From the NCBI RefSeq assembly GCF_904849725.1, contig NC_058524.1, positions 490,799,763 to 490,863,762 of the forward strand: a stretch of DNA of 64,000 nucleotides, given 5' to 3'. A model generated the notes under the pieces. The model was not told where the DNA came from and made no database searches. It saw only the letters and a program-made list of their open reading frames with translations. The translations under genes were made by a program, and so were the position numbers. This document shows, one piece after another, positions 21,897 to 33,027 of this stretch. The DNA comes from Hordeum vulgare subsp. vulgare (Eukaryota > Streptophyta > Magnoliopsida > Poales > Poaceae). Numbering within the stretch: position 1 is the stretch's first letter; each line of letters starts with the position of its first letter.

Positions 21897-24800
21897 TCAA
21901 GTGACAAAAAGGACAAACTGAGGACTAACGTCCGTGAAGACTTCACTTTGTGGCAGTTGAGGAAGAGTCGTGATGCTTCTTGGGAGTAGTCTTCTTCCTT
22001 GGACCGGTAGCAGTGTCAAGCTGTTCTTCATCAGTTTCAGCAGTGGGAATGAAGAAAAGGAGCTGTCTTCAAGGTCTGGCACTGGAATAGGTCTGAACTT
22101 CTTCTTGGGAGGCCATGACCATTCAAAGTCTCGCTCAAAGTCCATTTCTTCAAGCTCAGTCTGAGTCTTCAGATGTGCAAGTGTAGCCCAGGTGCGATCA
22201 AAGACCTCATGTAGATAGTGATGGTTTAGCTTCACAGAGTTCTGTGTTTCAGTGAGGGTTTTCACAATGGCACCAAACTGGCGTTTGACCCACTTGTGGT
22301 TGCGATCCACCTTCTGGTGAAGACTGAGGAGGAGCTCTCTTGTATTCATCACGCGAGGAGGAACGGGGCTTGCCGGACGAGTCTCAGTATCATCCCATGA
22401 GGAATAAGCTTCTGGCTCTCTGAACTGGCCATCAAGTGGCCTACTGCCCTCTTCAATCACAGATTTTCCTTTTCCTTCAATGGACTCGAAAGTCTTCTTG
22501 TTGACCTGGATAGGAGGCATATAACCAACATGGTTTTGGAAATCAGCGTGGAAGTTGATACCTGTCCTTGTCCTGATGAATCTCATGATCCATGGGGCAT
22601 ATATCTTGTGATCAAAAGGACACATAGCATTGTCGGCCAAAGTCCTCAAGAAGAAATCATGGATGTTGATAGGAATACCATGGATAATGTTGAAGAGGAT
22701 ATTCTTCATGAGGCCTACAGCATCTTCTTCATCATCATGGCCTTTGATCGGTGCGAGCACACTGCAAAGGATTCTCTAAACAGACCTGGGTGTGTACTTG
22801 AGCTCGTGGACGAGGAAGGTTGTTCTCGGAGATTTTCCTTCAGCCAAAGGTTTCATGAGGACTTCCATCATCCCATTGGGCAGCTCACGCTCACCATAAA
22901 GCTTCACATCCTCTTCTGAGGGAATTGGTACAAGCAGTTCTCTGAGGAGTTCAGTAGCAGGAGCCTTGTAGTGAGTGTTTTGTGACATCCAATCAAACAC
23001 CCAAGTGTTAATGTCTTCAGGGTTGCCAGATATGTGAAGAGTGGCATAGAACTAAAGAATTAGCTCGATCTTCCAGTCAGAGATGTCAGAGCACATTGGG
23101 AGTAAACCAGCATCATGGAGTACACTGAGGACTGGCTCCAGGCAAGGTATTGCTTCAAGTTCAACATGAGGAATATGCGTGTGCTGGAATATCTTGTTTC
23201 GTCCACATAGCACAGAGTCACAGTAGTTCATCTGAGTCCTAGTCCAAAACTTCAGATGCCTCATTTGAGGCTTGTCATATGGGTTCTCTCCAATGAAGTA
23301 CATGCGTTCTTCAAAGAAGTTTTCCTTTTGAAACTTAGGACGCTTGGAGAATGGCTGACGCTGAACTGGCTTAAGATTTTGCTCAGGAATTGGAGGGGAG
23401 ACAACAATGGCAGTCTCTAGGTTGAGCACGATGAATGCGTTGTCTTGGTCAGGTGCATTCTCCTCAGCATTTTCCTCACGGTGAGGAATTTCAGCGGCTG
23501 GTTCTTCAGGCTGAGGGGCTTGCTCTGGCTGTGCATCAAGCTGAGGAATAGCTTCTTCTTGCTCAGTTTGAGGAGTTGGGTCAGCATGTTCCTCATCTTG
23601 AGGATTCTGCTCAGAGCATTGAATTTCATCATCTTGAGGATTTTCAGTTTGTTCTTCCTCAGCTGGCTTGGTGGCAGATGCAGTTTCATCAGCTGGTGCA
23701 GCTGATGCTTGAACAGTGTCTTTCTGAGGAATGAAAGGCTGAGGACTTTCGTCTATCTGAATCTCCTCATCAGTGTGTTCCTCAGAGGCGGCATCCTTCA
23801 TTTCCTCATCTACTTTTTTCGCTGGATCATCAATGATGACCATTTCATAGGAAGGAGTGACATTCAGTGGCACAGGGTCCAGAGGAGCAGTTTCTTCAAG
23901 TGCTTTGAGGCGCTTGGCCTCTGCTTCTTCTTCTGCTGAGGAGGCCTTTCTCTTTTTGGCTTCCTTCTCAGCAGCCCTGGTTTTCTTCACGTCTGATGCA
24001 GACGGAGTCATCTTCTTCACCGTTGAAGCTTTCGGTGAAGGGGTTTTCTTGACAGATTCTTTAGCTGGTATTGAGGAACCAGCTGGAACAGAGTCATCAG
24101 CTTGCTTTGGCGAAGCAACTGGGTCAGGGGCAGTCTCATCAGCTGCAGCAAATTCATCAGCAGGAGTTTCCATGATGATTTCTTCAATAGCCGGTTCATC
24201 CACACGGCGTTCTTGGTGTACTTCCTCAGCTTGAGGAGTTTCCTCATCATGAGGAGATTCATCTGCTGGCTCCTCAATCAGGGGCTGAGAAGTTGGTGCT
24301 AGGGGTGCGGTCTTCTTATTGTATTCATCAACAGCACTAGTGGCCAGCTTGATGAAATTTCTCTTGAGACTTTTGCGATCTGACAGCTTGGAGTACTTGT
24401 CAGTCAATTTCTTAAGCTCTGCCTGTGTTGACACCAGTGCATCAGGAGTTAATTTGAGGAGATTCTGTTTGAGGAATTTCTCCTTTTTAATCTTTGCAAC
24501 TTTGGCCTGCCTGGCCTGCTGTTCTTTCCACTTGGCTTCATTGATGAAAGTGGTCACCATGTGACTGATGCCAGGGGGAAGCTTCAAATCATCAAGTGGA
24601 GTATTTGGGTCCTCATACCAGATGTTGATGTAGTCAAGGAGGACCTTGGGGTCCATTGCCAGAGAAATGGCACTGCCTGATGCCTGAGCAACTCTTTCCT
24701 GCTTGTTTCTGATGATGGCTTGTAGGGTTTCATCATCATATTCATCACTGTCCTCTGATGCAGACGGGACGGTGATGATTTTGCTGGGGCTTGGCAGAGT

Positions 24801-25669
24801 TGCACGTTCAGTAGTTACCAGACTCTTCGCAGGAGGTGTTGAAGACTTTGTCTCCGAGCTGGTTGCAGCTGGGAGTGAGGAGCTGGAGCTGGCGGTCATA
24901 GGCTTCATGACTTGCTTCTGTACTAGTTTCTCTTGAGGCTTTGGTGGTGGTGCTGAGGATTTTGGAGCTGAGGAGATTGGTACTGAGGGCTTTGGCGCTG
25001 ATGGTTTTGGTGTTGAAGGTTTTGGTGCTGAGGGTTTTGTGACTGAAGCCTGAGCAGACTTCTCTTGAGGCTTTGGAGCCTTGGCTTTGGCGGCACAGAT
25101 TGCATTTGAGGAATTTCTGAGCCAGAGGTTTCTGCAACAGAGGAAGTAGCAGCAGCTGAGGCAGCAGCTGAGGATTCATTGAATTTCCTCACAGCAGTTT
25201 CTGCCTGCTTCTTGAGCTTAGCCAGATGCTTTTCTTTCTCATCTGGATAGTCATCAATGGTCATGAGGCTTGAGCGATGTGCTACTTGATGATCCTCAAG
25301 TGGGGCCCGTCTGCCAGGGGGCATCAGAGCGAATTTCTTGGCATACTTGGGAGTCACAAACCTGTATTCCTTCCATTCCTTCGCCCATCGGCGTTCTATC
25401 TTCTGCAGCCGTATCTTTCTCTTTGCCATTGTCTCATTTTCATCAGGCGTGTAATAGTCCAAGTAGATATCCTCATGCATATCCACAGCTGTGTTTTGCT
25501 CAAGTTTCTTTCCTCCCTTCTGTTTTCTGCCATCCTCCATTTTCTTTAGCTGAGGATTTTGCTGATGAGATTGAACTCTTGAGGATTCTGATGAGACTTG
25601 AAGATTTTCTTCCAGAAACGCTGCAAATGAGTTAATGTGATGAGAACCGAGAGATTCATCAGCTGACAT
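21897..25669 (-). pseudogene. 3' ORF of M1 (Sirevirus extra gene)
   Basis: A large gene of about 1,200 codons. An N-terminal frame (25669-25100) passes by frameshift near 25100 into a frame running 24908-21897, broken by TAG at 23054-23052 and 22778-22776. Another frameshift near 22045 alters the last residues; the original stop was probably near 21943. Order: a basic segment with RKIRLQKIERRWAKEWKEYR; a Pro-rich repeat (24951-25046); a conserved stretch with YDDETLQAIIRNKQ; a very acidic, Pro/Gln/Glu-rich region with basic KKRK-type runs; then a conserved C-terminal block containing FYATLHI and KIYAPWIMRFIR. It lies downstream of pol and of a promoter-like sequence. No signal peptide or transmembrane segment is visible. 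The domain is shared with M2 and C. Function unknown; a nucleic-acid-binding or nuclear role is as plausible as an envelope role. Confidence 0.75.
24951..25046 (-). repeat. 15-bp coding minisatellite
   Basis: About six and a half units of a 15-base repeat based on gctgagggttttggt (plus strand), encoding five-residue Pro/Ser/Ala/Lys units such as KPSAP on the minus strand. It lies within the 3' ORF of M1 and is not obvious in M2. Confidence 0.85.
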
Positions 25670-27023
25670 GCGTGTACCTGTGAACAGAGTATAGTTGCGA
25701 GGAATTTGGAGAGGTCATATGCGTTCTCAGATTTGAAGAAAATGAAAAAGTTTGACAGTTTGAGGAATATAACCAGTGGTTGAGGAATTTGCCTAAGCAT
25801 ACTGTTCTTGGGTTCTAGAGTTGTACAAATCCGAAAATTCGCACAATTGAGGAATCTCATGAAAATCTTAGATGCTTAGCATAGTTCATCAATGATGTGG
25901 TGAAAGGTAGTGTTTGAGGAATCAAGTGCTTATAGATTCTTGAGGAAAAACAGATTTCACATAGAAGATGTAAAAATTTAGATCTAATCTTGCGGTAAAA
26001 ATGGGATTTATTTACCCTCGAAGGTGCGCAAGAAGAACACAGAAAGGTGTGTATGGAGAAGCTCTTCGGTCGCGTGTCCAATGCACCCTAACCCGGCGAC
26101 AGAGGACGTCTACGGCGGCGGCGGACGAAGATGGTCCGACTCCGGCGTGGTTCCGGCGACGGAGAAGTCGAGGCAGTGAAGCTCTTCCTCACCGGCGACA
26201 GAGACTACCAGCGATGGCGCTAGGGTTCGGTGGTGTATGATGTGGCAGGAGAGAGATGGAGCGAAGAAGAGTATACAGAGGGGGATAAGGACATATTTAT
26301 AGCCAAAAGTTACTGTTGGCGCGAAAATTTCGAACCGAACAGCCCCTGCCCCTATGTCTCCGCATGACACGTGTAGCTCCCGAACAGTGCGGTGGAGATA
26401 GTGGAGATCGTGGTTATCCGATCGTGGGAAGTGGGGTTCAGTTACTGTGTATTAAAGAAACAATTTTTGAAGATTTGAGGATTTTTGTTACAAAATCATC
26501 AGCTAACAAGGATGCAGTGAGGATTTTGAACAAAGTTTCAAGTAGAACGCATATGAAGAATTGAATAGACTGGATGAGTATAGCATAGAGGGAATGTAGG
26601 GTCCGATCACATTCACTTAGCAGAAAAATCAACTTGAAGAAATAGCAATAAGTGAATGATGTTGAGGACTAGAAATCACAGTCTATCTAGTCAAATGAAA
26701 GTCATCAAGTGTTTTTGAAGATTTTGTGATAAATCATCACAATGAAGAACAGTTGTTTTGAAGAAAAACACATTTTGAGGAAATAGAACATTTGAAGAAA
26801 ATCAACTTGAGGAATTTCACATTGGGCGGTGGCGTGACCCACCATATAAGAATGTTGATTACAAATGCCGCGTACAATTGTCGTAGGGCCCTGAGAATCA
26901 ATTTCTTCGTTGATTTCTTCACATTCAGAGTGACATTCTTCATTATTTCAAGAAAATCGATTCATCATGTGTTGCACATCTAAGTCATCAATTTTGCATA
27001 AGTGTTAGGATGTGTGCATGTTT
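25670..27023 (-). other. Spacer of M1 between pol and 3' ORF
   Basis: About 1.35 kb without a convincing gene. From the pol side: a stretch conserved with M2 around gcgtacaattgtcgtagggccct (plus, near 26871-26893), then AT-rich DNA, then a G-box and TATA box (26291-26373). After these come a GC-rich leader with aaccctagcgcc (minus, 26228-26217) and a possible splice donor GGGTAAATAAAT (GT at 26015-26014), followed by AT-rich sequence up to the 3' ORF. Confidence 0.7.
26291..26373 (-). promoter_or_regulatory. Internal promoter-like region of M1 (G-box plus TATA)
   Basis: On the minus strand, CACGTG inside GACACGTG-like context (26373-26368) lies about 67 nt upstream of TATAAATA (26301-26294). 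About 66 nt further down is an AACCCTAGCGCC leader element. M2 preserves the same three elements at nearly the same spacing. This is the layout of a normal plant RNA polymerase II promoter, placed to transcribe the 3' ORF separately from the LTR transcript. Inferred from motifs and conservation only. Confidence 0.6.
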
Positions 27024-30000
27024 TTACAAAACATTTGAAGATTCTAACATATTTAGCTCACACGGCAACTTGCAAAACCTTTTCTCATCCAAGGGCTTAG
27101 TGAAGATATCTGCCAGTTGATCATCAGTCTTCACATGGTCGATGAGGATATTGACCTTGAGGACATGGTCCCGAAGAAAATGATGATGAATCTGGATGTG
27201 CTTGGTCTTCGAGTGTTGTACTGGGTTGTATGCAATCTTGATAGCACTCTCATTGTCATAGTAGAGAGGCACATTCTTCATGTTGATGCCGTAGTCCTTG
27301 AGGGTTTGCTTCATCCAAAGTAATTGAGCACAGCAAGAACCAGCAGCAACGTACTCAGCTTCGGCAGTGGAGAGTGATACGCAGTTCTGCTTCTTTGAGG
27401 ACCAGCAAACTAGTGATCTTCTGAGGAAATGGCATGTGCTACACGTTGACTTGCAATCCACACGGTCACCAGCATAGTCGGAATCAGAATACCCTACCAG
27501 ATGAAGATTTGAGCCCTTGGGATACCATAATCCTAGTGTTGGTGTGTAAGCTAAGTATCGAAGAATATGTTTCACAGCCTTATGGTGTGATTCCTTCAGT
27601 TTTGCTTGAAAACATGCACACATGCAAACACTAAGCATTATATCTGGCCTAGATGCACATAGATACAATAAAGAGCCAATCATAGAACGATATACCTGCT
27701 GATCGAAATCTTTACCATTTTCATCAGTGCCGAGGTGGCCGTTGGTAGGCATTGGAGTCTTGGCACCTTTGCATTCATGCATGTCGAATTTTCTCAGAAC
27801 ATCCTTGAGGTATTTCTCCTGTGATATGAAGATTCCATTGCTTTTGTTGACGAATTTGAAGACCTAAGAAGAATTTCAGCTCCCCCATCATGGACATCTG
27901 ATATTCTTCACTCATCATGTAAGCAAATTCATCACTGTATCGTTTGTCAGTACAGCCAAATATGATATCATCGACATATATTTGACACACAAATAGCTCA
28001 TTATCATAGGATTTAGTGAAAAGAGTTGGATCGAGTGAACCAGGTTTGAAGCCTTTCTTCATGAGGAATTCCTTCAATGTGTCATACCATGCCCGAGGGG
28101 CTTGCTTGAGACCATAAAGAGCCTTTTTGAGTCTGAAGACTTTGTCTGGATTCTTTGGATCCTCAAAACCTGGGGGCTGAGCAACATGTACTTCTTCCTC
28201 AAGCTTGCCATTGAGGAATGCACTTTTCACATCCATTTGATATAAGATGATGTTATGATGATTAGCATAAGCAAGTAGTATTCGAATAGCTTCAAGTCTA
28301 GCAACAGGTGCAAAAGTTTCATCGAAATCTATTCCTTCAACCTGGGTGTAGCCTTGGGCTACAAGTCGTGCCTTGTTCCTCACCACTTGACCGTCCTCAT
28401 CTTGCTTGTTTCGGAAAATCCACTTGGTGCCGATGATGTTGTGCTTGCGAGGATCTGGTCGTTTGACGAGCTCCCATACGTCATTCAGCTTGAATTGAAG
28501 AAGTTCGTCTTGCATAGCTTGGATCCACTCCGGTTCCAGAAAAGCCTCAGCAACTTTTGAGGGTTCTGTGATAGATACAAAGGGAAAATGCCCACAAAAG
28601 TTAACTAAGTGTGAAGCTTTTGAACGAGTGAGAGGACCTGACGCGTTGATGTCATTGAGGATTTTGTCAAGTTCTACTTCATTTGCAATCCTCGGATGAG
28701 CTGGTTGAGGATTTTGTCTGGGCTGAGGAAGTGGTGCTGGTGCAATTTCCTCAGGAGCATCTTCTTGATTTTCATGAGTGACAGGGATCGTTTCTTCATC
28801 AATTTCCTCAGTTGGAACAATGTCTTCAGTAGGCTTGAGCTTTATTGCTTCCTCAGGAGACAACTTATCTGGATCAGAAGGCAATTGCTCTCTTTGCGAG
28901 CGTTTAGTTTCATCGAACCGCACATCTACAGTCTCAACAACTTTGTTGTGATAGTTGTTGAAGACTCTGTAAGTGTGCGAGTCCTTTCCATAACTGAGCA
29001 TAAAACCTTCATGTGCCTTAGGTGCAAATTTTGAGCTATGGTGAGGATCTCTAATCTAGCATTTTGCACCAAAGACTTTGAAATAACTTACGTTGGGTTT
29101 CTTGTCAGTGAGGAGTTCATATGAGGTTTTCTTGAGGAATTTGTGAAGATATACCCTGTTGATGATATGGCATGTAGTGTTGATTGCTTCAGGCCAAAAG
29201 CGACGAGGAGTCTGATATTCTTCAAGCATAGTTCTTGCCATTTCAACCAGAGTCCTGTTCTTCCTTTTGACGACACCATTCTGCTGAGGAGTATAAGGAG
29301 CAGATAATTTGTGAGTAATACCAAGTTCATCAAGATAATCATCAAGACCAGTGTTTTTGAACTCGGTTCCATTATCACTCCTGCTATGTTTGATCTTGAT
29401 GCCAAAGTTCGTCGAGGCCCTTGAAGAAAATCGTTTGAAGATTTCCTGCACTTCAGTTTTATACACTATGATATGCACCCAAGTATATCTGGAATAATCA
29501 TCAACTATGACGAAGCCATATAAAGATGTTGCATTGGTTAGTGTGGCATAGTGAGTAGGTCCAAATAGATCCAAATGAAGCAATTCGAATGGACGTGTAG
29601 TGGTCATGATAGTCTTCGAGGGATGCTTGGATCTGGTCATTTTCCCAGATTGACAAGCACCGCAGAGATGATCCTTGAGGAATTTGACTGATTCGATGCC
29701 GATGACATGCTTCTTCTTCGCGGGCGTGTGCAAATTCCTCATGCCTGCATGACCTAGTCTTCGGTGCCACAACCATCCTTCTGAGGTTTTTGCTAGCAAG
29801 CAAGTGGCTGGTTGAGGACCTGTAGAGAAATCAACAATGTACAAATCCCCTCTTCTTACACCTTCGAAGACTTTGGATCTGCCAGATTCCATAATGACTA
29901 CACATCTATATCTACCAAAGATAACAATCATATCAAGATCACAAAGCATCGAGACTGACATGAGGTTATAACCAAGGGATTCAACAAGCATCACTTTGTC

Positions 30001-30189
30001 CATATGCCTATCCTTCGAAATAGCCACTTTGCCAAGTCCCAATACCTTGCTTTTACCTTTGTCAGCATATGTGATTTGCTTCAGAGGTGATGGAGTTAGT
30101 GGCATATTCATCAGTAAGCTTTTATCACCAGTCATGTGATGTGTGCAGCCACTATCAAGAACCCACTCAGTATTCTTGGGTTTGTCATC
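27024..30189 (-). pseudogene. pol: pol of M1: protease, integrase, RT, RNase H
   Basis: The frame opens at about 30189 (DDKPKNTEW) with the protease motif VLDSGCTHHM. An HHCC-type zinc-binding region (WHRRLGHAGM ... CGACQSG) leads to the integrase core with LHLDLFGP and SRSDNGTEF. The catalytic Glu position reads Lys (QNGVVKRKN), whereas M2 keeps Glu. A TAG at 29058-29056 splits the frame. RT follows with [11 protein letters not shown] and an intact YVDD (residues 342-345 of the 27775-29001 frame). A one-base insertion near 27848 shifts to the RNase H frame (27782-27024), with YSDSDYAGD, STAEAEYVAA and DNESAIKIA. These enzymes would process, copy and integrate the element. One stop, one frameshift and the integrase substitution make this copy inactive. 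Confidence 0.9.
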
Positions 30190-30431
30190 CTGCAGATGAA
30201 TTAGTACAGCTTACCATCTCATATGCTTCAGATTTGAAGAATATGATACTAATTTCATCAGATCAGTAATTTCATCATAACAGAAATGTAAGGACGTGTG
30301 AAATATTTCTATTTCATCAATCATTAGCTTGCATCCTATCAAGCATTTCCTCAGGTCTCCAACAAATTCTTCAGATGATGATTTTCATCTGGAGACCTGA
30401 CCTGCAGAAGTGATTAGTTCGATTTCCTCAC
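30190..30431 (-). other. Candidate gag-pol intron in M1
   Basis: Minus strand: a donor-like GTGAGG at 30431 after an in-frame GTG codon, and an acceptor-like TTCATCTGCAG ending at 30190. The 242-bp interval has stops in all sense frames. Its removal would join the gag frame (codons starting at positions 2 mod 3) to the protease frame (0 mod 3) at a phase-0 boundary. M2 has the same ends and a 243-bp interval. Programmed frameshifting or simple decay are alternatives. Confidence 0.5.
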
Positions 30432-32960
30432 CACCCACATCTGAAGGGGTGGCAAAGCATTCATCATCCTGCGAGCACCATATGAGAAAGGTGGCATTGA
30501 AGCCAATGCACTTCTCTTAACAGTAGGGGGATTAAAGTACTCATATGAATATGCAGAGAACTGGTTTGAGGATTTATGGACATAATGATTTGAGGAGTAA
30601 CGCTCATATTCATATTCCTTGTAGTTTCCCTGCATGTTAGACGCATTAGCATGGCTATGAACATAGTTTTGACCAGTTGAGGATTTTGATCCTCTTGAAG
30701 ACTTTGGTCCTCCTGAGGAATTTGATCTGGGGTTCTGATTCTTCAGTGGTGGTGTCATAAGGACATTCACCTGAAGATTTTCGAGACAGCTTTTGGGAAC
30801 CCAGATTTTCCTCAAGGGAGGGCCATTCCTGCAATTAGTTCCAACATATCGAGAAAATACTTCACCAGATTGATTTTTGAATAGTTTATAGTTGGAGTCA
30901 AATGACTCATCCGAGGAATAGGATAATTCACATGAAAAACCAGTTAGATTAGATGGATCAAAAGGAGGCCTAGTAGCAGCAACCCAAGAGGTTTTGGGAT
31001 ACTACTCAGGTTTCCAATAAGATCCATCAGCATTTAATTTCCTCTCAAAGGCAATTCCTTCTTTCCTCGGGTTCCTGTTCAAGATCTGCTTTTTGAGCAC
31101 ATCACAAAGGGTTTGATGTCCTTTGAGGCTTTTGTATATGCCTGTCACGTACAATTCCTTCAACCCTGCATTTTCATCAGTAACATTTGTGTTTTCCTCA
31201 AGTGAGGAAATAGACACAACAGGTGCAGTTGAAGAATTTGTAGCAATAGCAGCATTTGATGATTCTGGTGAGGAATTAGCAGTTTCGCGTTCAATGCATT
31301 TAAGACATGGAGGAATGAATTCAACTTGACCAGCGCTGATCTGTTGAGCTAGTAATGAATCATTTTCCATACGAAGATCATCATGAGACATCCTCAGCTT
31401 CTCAAGATCAAGCTTCCTTTGAAGAAATTCATAGGAAAGCTTCTCATGATCAGTGAGGAGTGTATCATAACGATCCTCAAGATTATCAAATCTAGACTGA
31501 AGACTTTTCACATCTTCAGTGAGGATTTGGGTAAGGTTCATTTCATCATTCAACAGATCATCACTTTTATCTAGAAGTTTCTGAAGCTTTTCCACGGCAG
31601 TTTGTTGTTTAGTGGCAATGATAGCAAGTTTACTGTAACTGGGTTTCTTATAATTATCAGGTTCACAGTCACTTGAATCAGAGGAGGAGGCATTATTTGG
31701 TACCTTTGAACCTTTTGCCATGAAGCAAAAGGTTGGAGCGAAGTCATCAGCATAGTCATCAGTGCGGATGGTGCTATCATTTTCTTCAAGATTGAAGATT
31801 GACTTGCTGACGAAAGTGGTTGCCAGTGCAAGACTAGCATGTCTGGATTCTGAGTCTTCATCAGAACCCTCTTCTTCATCACATTCCTCTGATTCTGCCT
31901 CGGAGTCCATTTCCTTGCCAATAAGTGCCTGAGCCTTTCTGAAACTAGTCTTCTTGTGCTATGAGGCCTTTGAAGATGAGGATTTTGAAGATTTCTTCTT
32001 CTTCTTCGAGTCATCAGAACTGTCATCCTTGTATTTCTTCTTCTTTGATTCCTTTCCCCAACGGGGACAATCAACAATGTAATGACCTGATTTCTTGCAC
32101 TTGTGACAGGTTCGTTTCTTGTAGTCCTCAGATGAAGATTCTGATTTCCTCATGTCTCTTCTTGAAGATTTACCGAAATGGCCACGTCGTGTAAATCTCT
32201 GGAATTTCCTCACGAGCATTGCAAGCTCCTGTCCAAATTCTTCAGGGTCACAAATGTTGTCATCTGTGTCTTCGTCTTCAGATGAGGAAATTGCTCTAGC
32301 CTTCAGTGCATGTGGTCTGGAATAGCTTGGTCCATATAGATCTCTCTTTTCTTCTAGCTGGAATTCATGAGTATTTAGCCTTTCTAGTATATCAGCTGGA
32401 TCAAGCATCTTGTAATCTGGTCTTTCTTGAATCATCAGAACTAAAGTATCAAATGAAGAATCCAAAGATCTCAGCAGTTTCTTCACAACTTCGTGATCAG
32501 TGATGTCTCGAGCTCCCACTGCTTGCAGTTCATTTGATATGTCAGTGAGGCGATCAAAGGTGTCTTGGCAGCTTTCATTGTCATGTCTCTTGAAGCGATT
32601 GAAGAGATTGCGAAGAATGTTAACACGAGAGTCACGCTGGGTTGATACTCCTTCATTTACCTTGCATAGTCTCTCCCAGATCAGTGTTGCAGAGCCCAAA
32701 GCACTTACTCTTCCAAACTGGCCTGGGCTCAGATGGCCACAGATGATATTCTTCGCTTGAGAATCGAGTTGCTTGAATTTCTTCACATCAGCAGCAAAGA
32801 CACTGGCAGAGATGATGGGGACGCCATGTTCCACAATATACCAGAGATCATTATCAATAGCTTGTAGATGCATTTGCATTTTGTTCTTCCAGAAGGGAAA
32901 GTTATTTCCTTCGAAGGTAGGACATGCTGCAGTCACCTTAAACATGCCTGCAGTCGACAT
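30432..32960 (-). pseudogene. gag: gag of M1 with C-terminal coiled-coil extension
   Basis: ATG at 32960 follows the PBS by about 50 bp. One frame to 30432 is broken only by TAG at 31961-31959 and 31004-31002. Residues about 60-220 form the copia capsid-like region (for example LERLNTHE). A CCHC zinc knuckle, CHKCKKSGHYIVDC, lies at residues 285-298. After it comes a long extension: an acidic stretch, a strong predicted coiled coil (near 31600-31330), a block with GIYKSLKGHQ, and a Ser/Asn/Tyr-rich tail. Gag would form the particle and bind element RNA. The extension is characteristic of Sireviruses and its role is unclear. Confidence 0.88.
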
Positions 32961-33013
32961 AACTAAAACTCCAGGTGGTTAAACCAAAATCACACAGAAC
33001 AAGGGAGTACCTT

Positions 33014-33025
33014 GCTCTGATACCA
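33014..33025 (-). promoter_or_regulatory. Primer-binding site of M1
   Basis: Minus-strand TGGTATCAGAGC, two bases after the 5' LTR end. This is the initiator tRNA-Met type PBS typical of copia elements. Confidence 0.92.
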
Positions 33026-33027
33026 AT

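Noticed and set aside
23445..24302. Plus-strand open frames opposite the M1 3' ORF
   Set aside because: They are antisense shadows of a low-complexity coding region and their composition mirrors its Glu/Pro/Ala codons.
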